Positions 25,354 through 34,530 of a DNA stretch of 64,000 nt are shown one piece after another. The DNA comes from Sphingobacterium sp. SYP-B4668 (lineage in GTDB: Bacteria > Bacteroidota > Bacteroidia > Sphingobacteriales > Sphingobacteriaceae), in NCBI RefSeq assembly GCF_027627455.1, contig NZ_CP115483.1, positions 372,001 to 436,000 of the forward strand, in the 5' to 3' direction. The position numbers and the translations under genes are program-made. The first letter of the stretch is position 1. Every line of letters begins with the position of its first letter. The notes beneath the pieces were generated by a model. The model ran no database searches and was not told the DNA's origin. It worked only from the letters and a program-made list of their open reading frames with translations.

Positions 25354-25806
25354 ATGAAAGCAATCCCTACGTCTGCCTACTGGCGGATTATTACACACAG
25401 TCTCCTTATCTTCGTCTTTTCCTTTTGCCGATCGGCGAAGGAGCGGCAGCAACACGAGCGCTACAATACCCAAGCACTTGCGGTATCAGGACAGCAAAGC
25501 TGGTTACAGTACGTGGATAGAGACAGTTCGGCTAGGTACTGGTCAGTCATGACCGATTCTCCGTTCTTTTTTCATCCCGATATGGGGCTTTGGGCCCAAG
25601 GAGGTCGGGTACAAGCAAATGAGCACACCATTCATCAACATCAACGGCAATGGAATACCAGTGCTCGAGATAGTACACAACATGTTGAGGAATATGACCA
25701 TTGGGAAAGTAAACGCAGCACGAGGCAGCTCCCCTGGTATGTATCTGTTACAGCAGTAGCACTTTTAATCTTGATGGTTGTCTGGCGGATGGTTTTTAAG
25801 GGATAG
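25354..25806 (+). CDS. two-anchor protein with weak lipobox and C-terminal TM, spanin-like
   Basis: 150 residues. The N-terminal signal ends LLIFVFSFC with Cys25, a poor but possible lipobox (residue -1 is Phe, not Ala/Gly/Ser). A hydrophilic His/Gln-rich central part (about 28-122) is followed by one transmembrane helix at about 127-147 (YVSVTAVALLILMVVWRMVF) and a basic tail. An outer-membrane anchor plus inner-membrane helix is the plan of unimolecular spanins. With the holin-like and CHAP genes upstream this makes a lysis-type trio. No sequence family recognised; function inferred. Confidence 0.5.
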   Translation: MKAIPTSAYWRIITHSLLIFVFSFCRSAKERQQHERYNTQALAVSGQQSWLQYVDRDSSARYWSVMTDSPFFFHPDMGLWAQGGRVQANEHTIHQHQRQWNTSARDSTQHVEEYDHWESKRSTRQLPWYVSVTAVALLILMVVWRMVFKG

Positions 25807-26394
25807 AGACTAAGGGTTAGATTGTAGGAGTTAGACTTTCAGGAGCTAGAGATTAGGTGTTAGGGGATAGACTCCATATAACAGCGCGTCACTCCGGGTT
25901 TGATCCGGAGTCTGCTGGTTAATTGTGCTCTAGGGAGGTTCCTCCTTTGCTGTCCACTTGTTACTCGTCATTATTCAAGTGTTAGAGGCTAGGCTCCACA
26001 TAACAACACGTCACTCCGGGCTCGGCCCGGAGTCTGTTGGTTGATAGCATTTTAGGACGGTTCCTCCTTTGCTGTCCACTTGTTACTCGTTATTATTCAG
26101 GAATTAGCGATTAGGGGATAGGTGTTAGGTACAGATACGTCACTCCGGGTTTGGTCCGGAGTCTGTTGGTTAATTGCATTCTAGGGAGGTTCCTCCTTTG
26201 CTGTCCACTTGTTACTCGTTATTATTCAGGAATTAGCGATTAGGGGATAGGTGTTAGGTACAGATACGTCACTCCGGGCTCGGTCCGGAGTCTGTAAGTG
26301 TATAGTAATACCGCAGTTGTAGTACGTTATTTAATTGACGGTTTCTAGTCACCAATTACTCCACCAGCCATGTGCCAATTACCCTCTGCCAAAA
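25807..26394 (+). repeat. array of about 120-129-bp repeats carrying palindromes (copies 5-8)
   Basis: Palindrome cores at 25887-25913, 26009-26035, 26138-26164 and 26267-26293, all forward. Between the last two, a segment starting GGTTCCTCCTTTGCTGTCC (26059) recurs nearly unchanged 129 bp later (26188) for about 109 bp. The preceding unit is a more diverged copy of about 122 bp. No gene is present. Confidence 0.88.
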
Positions 26395-26402
26395 TAAATT
26401 TG
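26395..26402 (+). promoter_or_regulatory. candidate Bacteroidota -7 element TAAATTTG
   Basis: Exact match to the TAnnTTTG -7 consensus of Bacteroidota sigma-ABfr promoters, 48 bp before the ATG of the winged-helix regulator. No good -33 TTTG is seen upstream. Transcription would start just at the dyad that follows. Confidence 0.45.
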
Positions 26403-26408
26403 CACTTC

Positions 26409-26449
26409 TGTCCAATAACGAGTACTTTTATTGCTCACTATATTGGACA
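26409..26449. promoter_or_regulatory. dyad TGTCCAATA/TATTGGACA ending at the start codon
   Basis: Perfect 9-bp arms at 26409-26417 and 26441-26449, with additional inner pairing GAG/CTC. The right arm abuts ATG 26450. In the transcript it would form a leader hairpin covering the start region; as DNA it could be an autoregulatory operator of the winged-helix protein it precedes. Confidence 0.55.
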
Positions 26450-26959
26450 ATGCTAGGATCCTTAATTACATCGAAGACACGTTTAAAGTTACTGATCAAA
26501 TTTTTTGTCAGTGCGACGAGCAAAGGACATTTGCGCGGATTGGCCGATGAATTTGACGAATCCACTAATGCTATCCGTAAAGAACTGAACCAATTATCAG
26601 AGGCTGGGTACCTGAACAAGGAGCAAGCACAGAATCGGGTGGTGTACCGCGCCAATACCCGTCATCCCTTGTTTGGGCCCCTCCAACAGTTGATTCGCAC
26701 CTATTTAGGGATGGATGATTTAGTAGATCAGGTATTGGAGCGCGCTGGAGATGTGCATCAGGTGATTTTGGTCGGAGCTTATGCCCAAGGTATTGAAGCC
26801 AATCATATCGACGTCGTTGTTGTAGGCGATGCATTAAATTCGGCATATTTATTGCAGTTAGCGGACAAAACTTCTACTTTGATAAACAAGACCGTGACCA
26901 TTACCTTTGAAAAACCGGTGAGCAAGGCGCAGATTATTATATATCAAAAGGAGGATTAG
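26450..26959 (+). CDS. winged-helix regulator fused to a nucleotidyltransferase-like domain
   Basis: 169 residues from ATG 26450. The N-terminal winged helix (about 1-75) contains RGLADEFDESTNAIRKELNQLSEAGYLNKEQ, an ArsR/MarR-like recognition region. The C-terminal part (about 85-169) resembles an MNT-type nucleotidyltransferase fold, VILVGAYAQGIEANHIDVVVVGD, though the catalytic GS pattern reads GAY and only one clear Asp remains, so it may be non-catalytic. Such proteins commonly head Bacteroidota polysaccharide clusters. It lies 73 bp before the UDP-sugar dehydrogenase and probably regulates the cluster. Confidence 0.75.
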   Translation: MLGSLITSKTRLKLLIKFFVSATSKGHLRGLADEFDESTNAIRKELNQLSEAGYLNKEQAQNRVVYRANTRHPLFGPLQQLIRTYLGMDDLVDQVLERAGDVHQVILVGAYAQGIEANHIDVVVVGDALNSAYLLQLADKTSTLINKTVTITFEKPVSKAQIIIYQKED

Positions 26960-27032
26960 GGTTTGGATAAGAAGAGGATACAAATTATTAAGTTTAACTT
27001 GATTAGGGGAAATTCTTAAATTAAAGCGAATT

Positions 27033-28358
27033 TTGAATAGAATCGAAGAAAATGCATCAGATGTTGTTAGTAATGCTAGTATCGCCGTCATAGGACTGGG
27101 ATATGTAGGATTGCCTTTAGCCATTGAATTTGCTAAAAAATACGATGTTTTGGGCTTTGATATTAATACTAGTCGTGTTAAAGAACTTAGTGAGGGAAAG
27201 GATCGCACACAAGAGGCTAATTTGACTGATTTAACTCATGTGATAGACTTAAAAGCCCTAGCTCAACCTTTGGTTGGGTTATCTTTTTCAAGTCAAATAG
27301 ATGATCTACGAAAATGTAACACATTTATTGTCACAGTACCAACCCCCATAGACCAATTCAAAGCGCCAGATTTGACCCCCTTGATTAGAGCATCAGAGAT
27401 GCTTGGGGCAGTTTTAAAATCTGGAGATATTGTCATTTATGAATCTACCGTATATCCCGGATGTACAGAAGAGGATTGTGTCCCTATACTGGAAGGTGTC
27501 TCTGGTTTGATATTCAATAAGGATTTTTTTGTAGGCTATTCACCCGAACGGATTAGTCCTGGAGATAGAGTCCATACTTTAACTAGTATAACCAAAGTGA
27601 CTTCAGGATCAACGCCTGATATTGCAGACAGAGTAGATAATTTGTATCGTTCTATTATCACAGCAGGTACGCACAAAGCTCCTAGTATTAAAGTTGCCGA
27701 AGCATCCAAGGCTATAGAGAATGCACAGCGAGATGTTAATATTTCATTTGTGAATGAGTTGGCTTTGATATTTGATCGTATTGGTATCGATACCAATGAT
27801 GTACTAGATGCCGCAGCAACGAAATGGAATTTTTTAAAGTATAGGCCTGGATTGGTAGGTGGACATTGTATAGGCGTCGACCCATACTATTTGGCGCACA
27901 AAGCACAATCCTTGGGTTATCACCCTCAAGTTCTCTTATCGGGGCGCCGGGTCAATGATACGATGGGCGCTTTTGTAGCGGATAAGGTCGTGAAGTTGAT
28001 GATTCAAAAGGACCATAAGATTAAGGGCGCTCGTGCGTTAATAATGGGGATTACCTTCAAAGAGAATTGTCCAGATGTACGCAATACGCGTGTTGTTGAT
28101 ATCTATCACGAATTGATGTCTTTCGGATTGGAAGTAGATATCTATGACCCATGGGCGGATGTAGCAGAAGTCCAAGTTGAGTACGGACTAGCTATTGCAA
28201 ATCAAATAGATGAGTCGATTTTATATGATGCCGTAGTTGTCGCAGTAGCCCATAATGAATTTTTAGAATTTGATTATAAAAAAATAAAACGCAATAATGG
28301 AGTGGTCTTCGATACTAAAGCTTGTTTGAATCGGCATTTGGTTGATGGAAGGTTGTAA
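27033..28358 (+). CDS. nucleotide sugar 6-dehydrogenase (UDP-HexNAc type, TviB/WbpO/WecC-like)
   Basis: 441 residues. The NAD site GLGYVGLP is at 21-28 and the catalytic Cys279 in GGHCIGVDPYYLAHKAQSLGY; the C-terminal GITFKENCPDVRNTRV is the second Rossmann signature. The family oxidises C6 of a UDP-sugar to the uronic acid in two NAD steps. The GGHCIGVDPYYL pattern fits enzymes for UDP-GalNAc or UDP-ManNAc rather than UDP-Glc. No in-frame ATG precedes IAVIGLG, so TTG 27033 is the likely start. With wecB at 31793 it could make UDP-ManNAcA; UDP-GalNAcA is the alternative. Confidence 0.88.
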   Translation: MNRIEENASDVVSNASIAVIGLGYVGLPLAIEFAKKYDVLGFDINTSRVKELSEGKDRTQEANLTDLTHVIDLKALAQPLVGLSFSSQIDDLRKCNTFIVTVPTPIDQFKAPDLTPLIRASEMLGAVLKSGDIVIYESTVYPGCTEEDCVPILEGVSGLIFNKDFFVGYSPERISPGDRVHTLTSITKVTSGSTPDIADRVDNLYRSIITAGTHKAPSIKVAEASKAIENAQRDVNISFVNELALIFDRIGIDTNDVLDAAATKWNFLKYRPGLVGGHCIGVDPYYLAHKAQSLGYHPQVLLSGRRVNDTMGAFVADKVVKLMIQKDHKIKGARALIMGITFKENCPDVRNTRVVDIYHELMSFGLEVDIYDPWADVAEVQVEYGLAIANQIDESILYDAVVVAVAHNEFLEFDYKKIKRNNGVVFDTKACLNRHLVDGRL

Positions 28359-28379
28359 AAAGTAAAGATAAAATTGAAA

Positions 28380-29435
28380 ATGATAAAAAAGCGAATCTTA
28401 ATAACAGGTGGAGCCGGTTTTATTGGCTCTCATGTCGTCAGGGAATTTGTGAATAAATATCCCGAATACCAGATTGTCAATTTGGATGCTTTAACTTATG
28501 CAGGGAATTTGGAAAACTTGAAGGATATAGAAGATAAATCTAACTATACCTTTGTTAAAGCTGATATTACTAATGCGAAACATATTGTAGAGGTTTTTAG
28601 AGAGTATCAGCCAGATGGGGTCATTCACTTGGCTGCCGAATCGCATGTAGACCGCTCTATTTCGGATCCTTTGGCCTTTGTCATGACCAATGTTATTGGT
28701 ACCGTCAACCTGCTCAGCGCAGCTCATGATATTTGGAAAGATAATTACGAAGGTAAACGTTTTCATCATGTCTCCACTGATGAAGTGTATGGTACATTGG
28801 GTGAGACTGGGCTCTTTACAGAAAATACTGCTTACGATCCACATTCTCCCTATTCTGCCTCTAAGGCATCTTCAGACCACTTTGTAAGAGCTTATCAGGA
28901 TACCTATGGATTGCCAATTGTGGTGACTAATTGTTCGAATAATTACGGACCCAATCATTTTCCTGAGAAGCTGATACCTTTGTGTATCCATAATATTTTA
29001 AACGGCAAGCCACTTCCTATTTATGGTGACGGCAAATTTACTCGGGATTGGTTATATGTGGTTGATCATGCCAAGGCGATAGACTTGGTCTTTCATCAAG
29101 GTCAGATTGGAGATTCCTACAATGTGGGTGGTTTTAATGAATGGCAAAATATTGACTTGGTCAAAGAATTGTGCAAGCAAATGGATGAAAAGCTCGGTAA
29201 GCCAACAGGCACTTCAGTCCAGTTAATCACTTTTGTCAAAGATCGTCCGGGCCATGATTTACGTTATGCAATAGATGCCACGAAAATCAATAAGGAGCTA
29301 GGGTACGAACCGTCGGTTACCTTTGAACAGGGATTGAGTAAAACCATTGATTGGTTCTTGAATAATCAAGATTGGCTGGATAATGTGACGTCCGGAGGAT
29401 ATCAGAAGTATTACGAAATACAATATCAGGGTTAG
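28380..29435 (+). CDS. rfbB: dTDP-glucose 4,6-dehydratase
   Basis: 351 residues, extended SDR. NAD motif TGGAGFIGS is at 9-17; STDEVYG carries the catalytic Thr-Asp-Glu; YSASKASSDHFVRAYQ holds the Tyr-Lys pair. NNYGPNHFPEKLIPL and GDGKFTRDWLYVVDHAKA are typical of RfbB/RmlB. Second enzyme of dTDP-L-rhamnose synthesis, acting on the product of rfbA. ATG 28380 is preferred over TTG 28374. First of a contiguous B-C-D-A set with 1-78 bp spacings. Confidence 0.96.
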   Translation: MIKKRILITGGAGFIGSHVVREFVNKYPEYQIVNLDALTYAGNLENLKDIEDKSNYTFVKADITNAKHIVEVFREYQPDGVIHLAAESHVDRSISDPLAFVMTNVIGTVNLLSAAHDIWKDNYEGKRFHHVSTDEVYGTLGETGLFTENTAYDPHSPYSASKASSDHFVRAYQDTYGLPIVVTNCSNNYGPNHFPEKLIPLCIHNILNGKPLPIYGDGKFTRDWLYVVDHAKAIDLVFHQGQIGDSYNVGGFNEWQNIDLVKELCKQMDEKLGKPTGTSVQLITFVKDRPGHDLRYAIDATKINKELGYEPSVTFEQGLSKTIDWFLNNQDWLDNVTSGGYQKYYEIQYQG

Positions 29436-29436
29436 C

Positions 29437-29982
29437 ATGAAAGTAACAGAAACAAAGTTAAAGGGCTGTTTTATATTGGAGCCTACAAAGTTTGGGGATA
29501 GCAGAGGGTATTTTTTTGAAAGTTTTAACGAAAACACTTTTAATGAATTGACAGGTACAAAAATCCGATTTGTTCAAGATAACCAATCCTATTCTACAAA
29601 GGGGGTTCTTCGGGGTTTGCATGCACAACAGGGTGAATATGCGCAGGCAAAGCTAGTGCGAGTTCTGGAAGGGACAGTTATAGACGTTGCGGTAGATGTC
29701 CGTGTTGATTCGCCAACATTTGGTGAACATGTTGCAGTGGAGCTCTCTGAAGAAAATAATTTGCAGCTTTTTGTGCCAAGAGGTTTTTTACATGGATTTG
29801 TTGTTGTGAGCGATGTAGCAACATTTTTCTACAAATGTGACAACTTTTATAATAAGGAGTCAGAGTACGGAGTGAAATTTGATGACCCTAGTTTGGGAAT
29901 CAACTGGAATATACCGAAAGAGGAATTAATTGTTTCGGATAAAGATTTAGTGTTGTCTTCTTTTGCAGAGATATTTAAGTAA
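29437..29982 (+). CDS. rfbC: dTDP-4-dehydrorhamnose 3,5-epimerase
   Basis: 181-residue cupin-fold epimerase. Characteristic blocks are KFGDSRGYFFESFNENTF, FVQDNQSYSTKGVLRGLHAQ (with the catalytic His in GLHAQ), KLVRVLEGTVIDVAVDVR and PRGFLHGFVVVSD. Converts dTDP-4-keto-6-deoxyglucose to dTDP-4-dehydrorhamnose. It starts 1 bp after the rfbB stop and is followed by rfbD after 9 bp. Confidence 0.96.
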   Translation: MKVTETKLKGCFILEPTKFGDSRGYFFESFNENTFNELTGTKIRFVQDNQSYSTKGVLRGLHAQQGEYAQAKLVRVLEGTVIDVAVDVRVDSPTFGEHVAVELSEENNLQLFVPRGFLHGFVVVSDVATFFYKCDNFYNKESEYGVKFDDPSLGINWNIPKEELIVSDKDLVLSSFAEIFK

Positions 29983-29991
29983 TAAGAAAGT

Positions 29992-30846
29992 ATGAGGAAA
30001 ATACTTGTCACTGGTTCGAAAGGACAGCTTGGGTCGGAATTAAGAACTTTATACCAAGACCGAAAGGATGTAGATACATTTTTTTTGGATAGAGGCGAAT
30101 TACCCTTGGAGCAAACGTCTATTATTCAGGATATTTTGGGTATATACCAGCCAGACCTTATTATTCATGCAGCAGCGTATACAGCTGTTGACAAAGCTGA
30201 AGGAGAAGCTGAATTGGCGAATGTGGTCAACCACTTGGCTAGCGAAGAGATTGCGCAGTATTGCCATGTCCATGGGACAAAGCTGATTGCAATTTCAACT
30301 GATTATGTGTTTGATGGGACGTCCTCTATGCCTTTAGATGAAGATGCAGTTGTTGAACCAATCAATATCTACGGTTCAACTAAATTGAAAGGGGAGGTAG
30401 CCGTGCAAAAGTGGTTGCCGGATGCAATTATCATCCGTACATCATGGGTGTATTCAATATATGGTAGTAACTTTGTCAAAACAATGATTCGCTTAATGAC
30501 TGAAAGAGATGAAATTTCCGTAATTGAGGATCAAGTCGGTTCGCCAACCTATGCTAAAGACTTAGCACAAGCTATCGTTGATATCATCGACAGAAATCAT
30601 TGGGTAGGTGGAATGTATCATTATTCAAACGAAGGAGAGATTTCTTGGTATAATTTCGCTACTGCGATTAAAGAAATACAAGGATTGAATTGTACTATCA
30701 ATCCAATTCCTACTAGTCAATATCCAACGCCGGCAAAGCGTCCAAAGTACTCCTTGCTAGATAAATCGAAGATAAAACGTACTTTTAATATAAAAGTTCC
30801 AGATTGGAGAGATAGTTTGGCGGTGATGTTAAGCAAATTATTGTAA
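29992..30846 (+). CDS. rfbD: dTDP-4-dehydrorhamnose reductase
   Basis: 284 residues. NADPH motif TGSKGQLGSEL is near 7-17; IIHAAAYTAVDKAEGEAELA, ISTDYVFDG and YGSTKLKGE with the Tyr-Lys pair are hallmarks of RmlD. Final step to dTDP-L-rhamnose. Spacing to rfbA is 78 bp with a short direct repeat (AATACTAATATCT twice), the only notable gap inside this four-gene set. Confidence 0.95.
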   Translation: MRKILVTGSKGQLGSELRTLYQDRKDVDTFFLDRGELPLEQTSIIQDILGIYQPDLIIHAAAYTAVDKAEGEAELANVVNHLASEEIAQYCHVHGTKLIAISTDYVFDGTSSMPLDEDAVVEPINIYGSTKLKGEVAVQKWLPDAIIIRTSWVYSIYGSNFVKTMIRLMTERDEISVIEDQVGSPTYAKDLAQAIVDIIDRNHWVGGMYHYSNEGEISWYNFATAIKEIQGLNCTINPIPTSQYPTPAKRPKYSLLDKSKIKRTFNIKVPDWRDSLAVMLSKLL

Positions 30847-30924
30847 TAAGACGGTAACATATTAGCCAAAGGCCTTAGCGTTATAAGTTTAAATACTAAT
30901 ATCTAAATACTAATATCTAAAAAC

Positions 30925-31788
30925 ATGAAAGGAATAATATTAGCTGGAGGATCGGGTACACGACTACACCCTCTAACATTGGCCGTGTCCAAGCAGTTGA
31001 TGCCAGTATACGATAAGCCTATGATATATTACCCCCTGTCTACTTTAATGTTGGCAGGGATTAATGAGATATTGATTATTTCTACACCACAGGACTTGCC
31101 CAATTTTGAAAAGTTGTTGGGAGATGGCTCGCATTTAGGTTGCAAGTTTTCTTACAAAGAGCAACCGAGCCCGGATGGATTAGCACAGGCCTTTATCTTG
31201 GGTGAGGAGTTTATCGGTGATGATAAGGTAGCTCTAATCTTGGGTGATAATATATTCTACGGATCAGGTATGTCCAAGCTATTGCAGTCATCGGCAAACC
31301 CCGAGGGAGGAATGGTATTCGCTTACCCAGTAAACGATCCGGAACGCTATGGTGTGGTAGAATTTGATATGGTTAATAACGTAGTTTCCATAGAAGAGAA
31401 ACCCGCTCAACCAAAGTCAAATTATGCTGTACCGGGTTTGTATTTCTACGATAATGATGTTGTGAAAATAGCGAAAAGCATCAAGCCTTCACGTAGGGGT
31501 GAGTTGGAGATTACCGACATCAATAAGGAATACCTTAAAAGAGGCAAACTTAAAGTGGGTGTATTCGATCGGGGAACCGCTTGGTTGGATACCGGGACTA
31601 TTCAGTCACTGATGCAGGCTGGCCATTTCGTACAGGTCATCGAAGAGCGACAAGGGATGAAAATCGGTGCAATAGAGGAAGTTGCCTTTCGAATGGGGTA
31701 TATAGATAAGCAACAGTTGAATCTTGTAGCACAGCCCCTTATAAAATCAGGTTATGGTGAGTATTTGATAAAAGTTTGTGAATTGTAG
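30925..31788 (+). CDS. rfbA: glucose-1-phosphate thymidylyltransferase
   Basis: 287 residues. The nucleotide-binding [11 protein letters not shown] is at about 8-18, with [28 protein letters not shown] and a late ITDINKEYL, all standard RmlA/RfbA. First step of dTDP-L-rhamnose synthesis, normally feedback-inhibited by dTDP-rhamnose. Last of the rfbBCDA set. The wecB-type gene begins 4 bp after its stop. Confidence 0.97.
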   Translation: MKGIILAGGSGTRLHPLTLAVSKQLMPVYDKPMIYYPLSTLMLAGINEILIISTPQDLPNFEKLLGDGSHLGCKFSYKEQPSPDGLAQAFILGEEFIGDDKVALILGDNIFYGSGMSKLLQSSANPEGGMVFAYPVNDPERYGVVEFDMVNNVVSIEEKPAQPKSNYAVPGLYFYDNDVVKIAKSIKPSRRGELEITDINKEYLKRGKLKVGVFDRGTAWLDTGTIQSLMQAGHFVQVIEERQGMKIGAIEEVAFRMGYIDKQQLNLVAQPLIKSGYGEYLIKVCEL

Positions 31789-31792
31789 TTGT

Positions 31793-32914
31793 ATGAAAAG
31801 GAATCTAATGATATTTGGAACAAGGCCAGAGGCAATAAAGATGGCACCATTGATAAAGGAGTTTATAAAGAAAACGGAGGAGTTTGATACTAAAGTTTGT
31901 GTTACAGCCCAACATCGCCAAATGTTGGACCAGGTTTTGGATTTTTTTGAGATAACGCCTGACTATGATTTGGATCTTATGAAACCCGATCAGGATTTAT
32001 ATTCTTTGACGGCGGATATTATCACAAAATTGAAACCAGTTTTAAACGAATTTAGACCTGATTATGTCTATGTGCATGGAGATACCACTACTTCTATGGC
32101 TGCCAGTATAGCAGCATTCTACTCGGGTGCAAAGATATGTCATATTGAAGCTGGACTAAGGACAAATAATAAAAGATCTCCTTTCCCTGAGGAGATTAAT
32201 CGACAAATTACCGGTCGAATTGCGGATTTTCATTTTGCACCTACTGATGCTTCTCGAAATAATCTTCTGCGTGAGAATGTTAATGTCAATGATATTTTGG
32301 TAACTGGTAATACTGTAATCGATGCGCTAGTCGAAAGCGTAACTAAAGTTAATACCTTACAAAATGATGAGATTAATCAATTAAAAAATACTATCGATCG
32401 AAGTAGGAAAATTATACTAGTTACTGGACATAGACGTGAAAATCATGGAAAAGGTTTTGTTAACATTTGCGTCGCCCTTAAAGAAATTGCTCATGAGCAT
32501 ACAGATGTACAAATTATATATCCTGTACATCTAAATCCAAATGTTAAGGGGCCAGTTTATGAGATTTTATCTGGAATTCAGAATATTAATTTGATTGAAC
32601 CTCTTTCTTATCCTGCGTTTGTATGGTTGATGGATCAGGCGTATTTGATTATCACCGATTCCGGTGGTGTTCAAGAAGAGGCTCCAAGTTTGGGCAAACC
32701 TGTGCTGGTAATGCGAGATTCAACGGAGCGACCTGAAGCGGTAGCCGCTGGTACTGTTATATTGGTCGGCACTGATAAAGAGAGAATAGTGGACGAAACA
32801 CGATTACTGTTAGTTGATACAACGAGATATGAAAAAATGAGTGGATTGCATAACCCTTATGGAGACGGAAAGGCTAGTTATAGAATTGTTGAATTTATGG
32901 CCCGGCAAAATTAA
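31793..32914 (+). CDS. wecB: UDP-N-acetylglucosamine 2-epimerase, non-hydrolysing
   Basis: 373 residues from ATG 31793; a GTG at 31778 inside rfbA would add five residues. FGTRPEAIKMAPLI, HGDTTTSMAASIAAFYSG, HIEAGLRTNNKRSPFPEEINRQ, VTGHRRENHG and ITDSGGVQEEAPSLGKPVLVMRDSTERPEA are all diagnostic of WecB. Converts UDP-GlcNAc to UDP-ManNAc. A second epimerase of the CapG/WbjD branch lies at 44482, so this copy more likely serves a ManNAc(A) branch. Confidence 0.94.
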   Translation: MKRNLMIFGTRPEAIKMAPLIKEFIKKTEEFDTKVCVTAQHRQMLDQVLDFFEITPDYDLDLMKPDQDLYSLTADIITKLKPVLNEFRPDYVYVHGDTTTSMAASIAAFYSGAKICHIEAGLRTNNKRSPFPEEINRQITGRIADFHFAPTDASRNNLLRENVNVNDILVTGNTVIDALVESVTKVNTLQNDEINQLKNTIDRSRKIILVTGHRRENHGKGFVNICVALKEIAHEHTDVQIIYPVHLNPNVKGPVYEILSGIQNINLIEPLSYPAFVWLMDQAYLIITDSGGVQEEAPSLGKPVLVMRDSTERPEAVAAGTVILVGTDKERIVDETRLLLVDTTRYEKMSGLHNPYGDGKASYRIVEFMARQN

Positions 32915-32916
32915 AA

Positions 32917-34326
32917 ATGGCTGGGAGAGTAAGTTTAATGAGAGAAACTCTCATCTATACCGTAGGTAGTTTTGGCTCAAAGATATTATCATTCCTATTA
33001 GTTCCGCTCTACACTTTTTATCTTACAAAATCAGAAATGGGAGAATATGATCTTTTTATGACCTCTATAGCTTTGTTTGTACCAATAGTGTCATTACAAT
33101 TGTCGGATGCTGTTTATAGGTGGTTGGTAGAAATTGACGAGGAAGAAACTAGAGAAAGGATGTTGCCTACAGTTTTTACGAGCTCTTTCTTGTTGTTGCT
33201 GATTACGTATGCTGTGTTTAGTTTAGGCTTTATAGGCTATTGTCAACTCTTCGGTATGAACAATGCTGTGGTATTTTTAATATTGCTTATGTTAAGTTCA
33301 ATGCTTCCATTTCTTCAGAGTGTTTTACGAGGATTAGGAAAAACAAAGGAATTTGCTATAAGTGGATTGGTTACTACATTGTTGATTGTTGGACTGAATA
33401 TTATCTTATTTCTATTTTTTACGGTGTCGGTAAAAGGGGCTTTGATTGCTAATATTGTAGGTTTTGGTCTGTCTTCGTTGCTTATTGTAGTAAAGTTAAA
33501 TTTGAATAAGTGTTTTAAGATTGAAGCTTTCGATGTTCAGCTTGTTAAGAAAATGTTGTTGTATTCGCTACCTCTTATTCCAAATTTGATAAGTTGGTGG
33601 TTAATTTCGTCTGCCAGTAAATTTATCATTTTGGATAAGTTGGGAATAGAAGCAAACGGGGTTTACGCCATTGCAAACAGATTTCCTTCAATGTTGGTTT
33701 TGATAAACTCTGTATTAATATTACCCATTCAAGATTCTTTGCTAAAGCAACGGTCAGATTTTCAATATTTTATATCGATTGTTCAAAGGTTTGTTCGGTT
33801 TGAACTGATCGTGGTTGTTTTGCTCTCCGTTGGAAGCCCAATTTATGTCAAGTTTATGGTAGAAGATAGTTTTTATGAAGCATGGATGTATATGCCATTT
33901 TTGTTTCTTGGAGTCGGATTTAACACATTAGCATCCGTGATTGGTATCATATATCAAAAAGAAAAGAAGACGATGCGAATAACGGTCACTACTGTAATAG
34001 GTGGAATCATTTCAATACTCCTGTCTTTTCTTTTAGTGTCTGAATTTGGGCTAATGGGAATATCATTATCTTTTTTTGCAGGTTATTTGATTATGTTTTT
34101 GCTTCGAACAATTGATCTCAGACATAAATTAAATTTTAAAGCATTTTTACCATCTGACATGTTAGTTTTTTTTGGTTTTATATTGATAATGTATTTACAG
34201 ATAATACTAGAATTCAAAATGCAACTTTTATTGTTTATTATTACTATGTTTTTTTTGTTTTTTTATTATCGAGTTGATATTCAAAAAGCCTATAATAGTA
34301 TTAGAAAAAATAAAGAAACTATTTAG
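32917..34326 (+). CDS. oligosaccharide flippase (Wzx-type, MOP superfamily)
   Basis: 469 residues with about 12-14 hydrophobic segments and the typical start LMRETLIYTVGSFGSKILSFLLVPLYTFYLTKSEMGEYDLFMT, the first TM pair of polysaccharide transporters. It would flip the undecaprenyl-linked repeat unit to the periplasmic face. Starts 2 bp after wecB. A gap of 204 bp follows before the FAD lipoprotein; it shows no gene. Confidence 0.9.
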   Translation: MAGRVSLMRETLIYTVGSFGSKILSFLLVPLYTFYLTKSEMGEYDLFMTSIALFVPIVSLQLSDAVYRWLVEIDEEETRERMLPTVFTSSFLLLLITYAVFSLGFIGYCQLFGMNNAVVFLILLMLSSMLPFLQSVLRGLGKTKEFAISGLVTTLLIVGLNIILFLFFTVSVKGALIANIVGFGLSSLLIVVKLNLNKCFKIEAFDVQLVKKMLLYSLPLIPNLISWWLISSASKFIILDKLGIEANGVYAIANRFPSMLVLINSVLILPIQDSLLKQRSDFQYFISIVQRFVRFELIVVVLLSVGSPIYVKFMVEDSFYEAWMYMPFLFLGVGFNTLASVIGIIYQKEKKTMRITVTTVIGGIISILLSFLLVSEFGLMGISLSFFAGYLIMFLLRTIDLRHKLNFKAFLPSDMLVFFGFILIMYLQIILEFKMQLLLFIITMFFLFFYYRVDIQKAYNSIRKNKETI

Positions 34327-34530
34327 TAAATAAATACTATTGGAATGTTTCTCTTATAGATCTAGGTATTCAATGGCGGTGAACATATAGAGGAGTATTC
34401 ACTCAATATTTAAGGATAGATTTTTTATTGCGTGATGTTCGTATCTTGAATTTGAATTAATGCAAGAGATAATATTTTTTGATTTAGAGTTTGATAATAA
34501 ATAACCGGGAAATAAGACTTTCTATATTAT

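Noticed and set aside
20701..25806. Prophage
   Set aside because: Lysis-like genes but no capsid, portal, terminase, tail or integrase genes in the surrounding sequence.
25880..26296. Possible CRISPR array or integron-type site array
   Set aside because: Units of about 120-129 bp are repeats throughout, with no unique spacers, no integrase and no cas genes.
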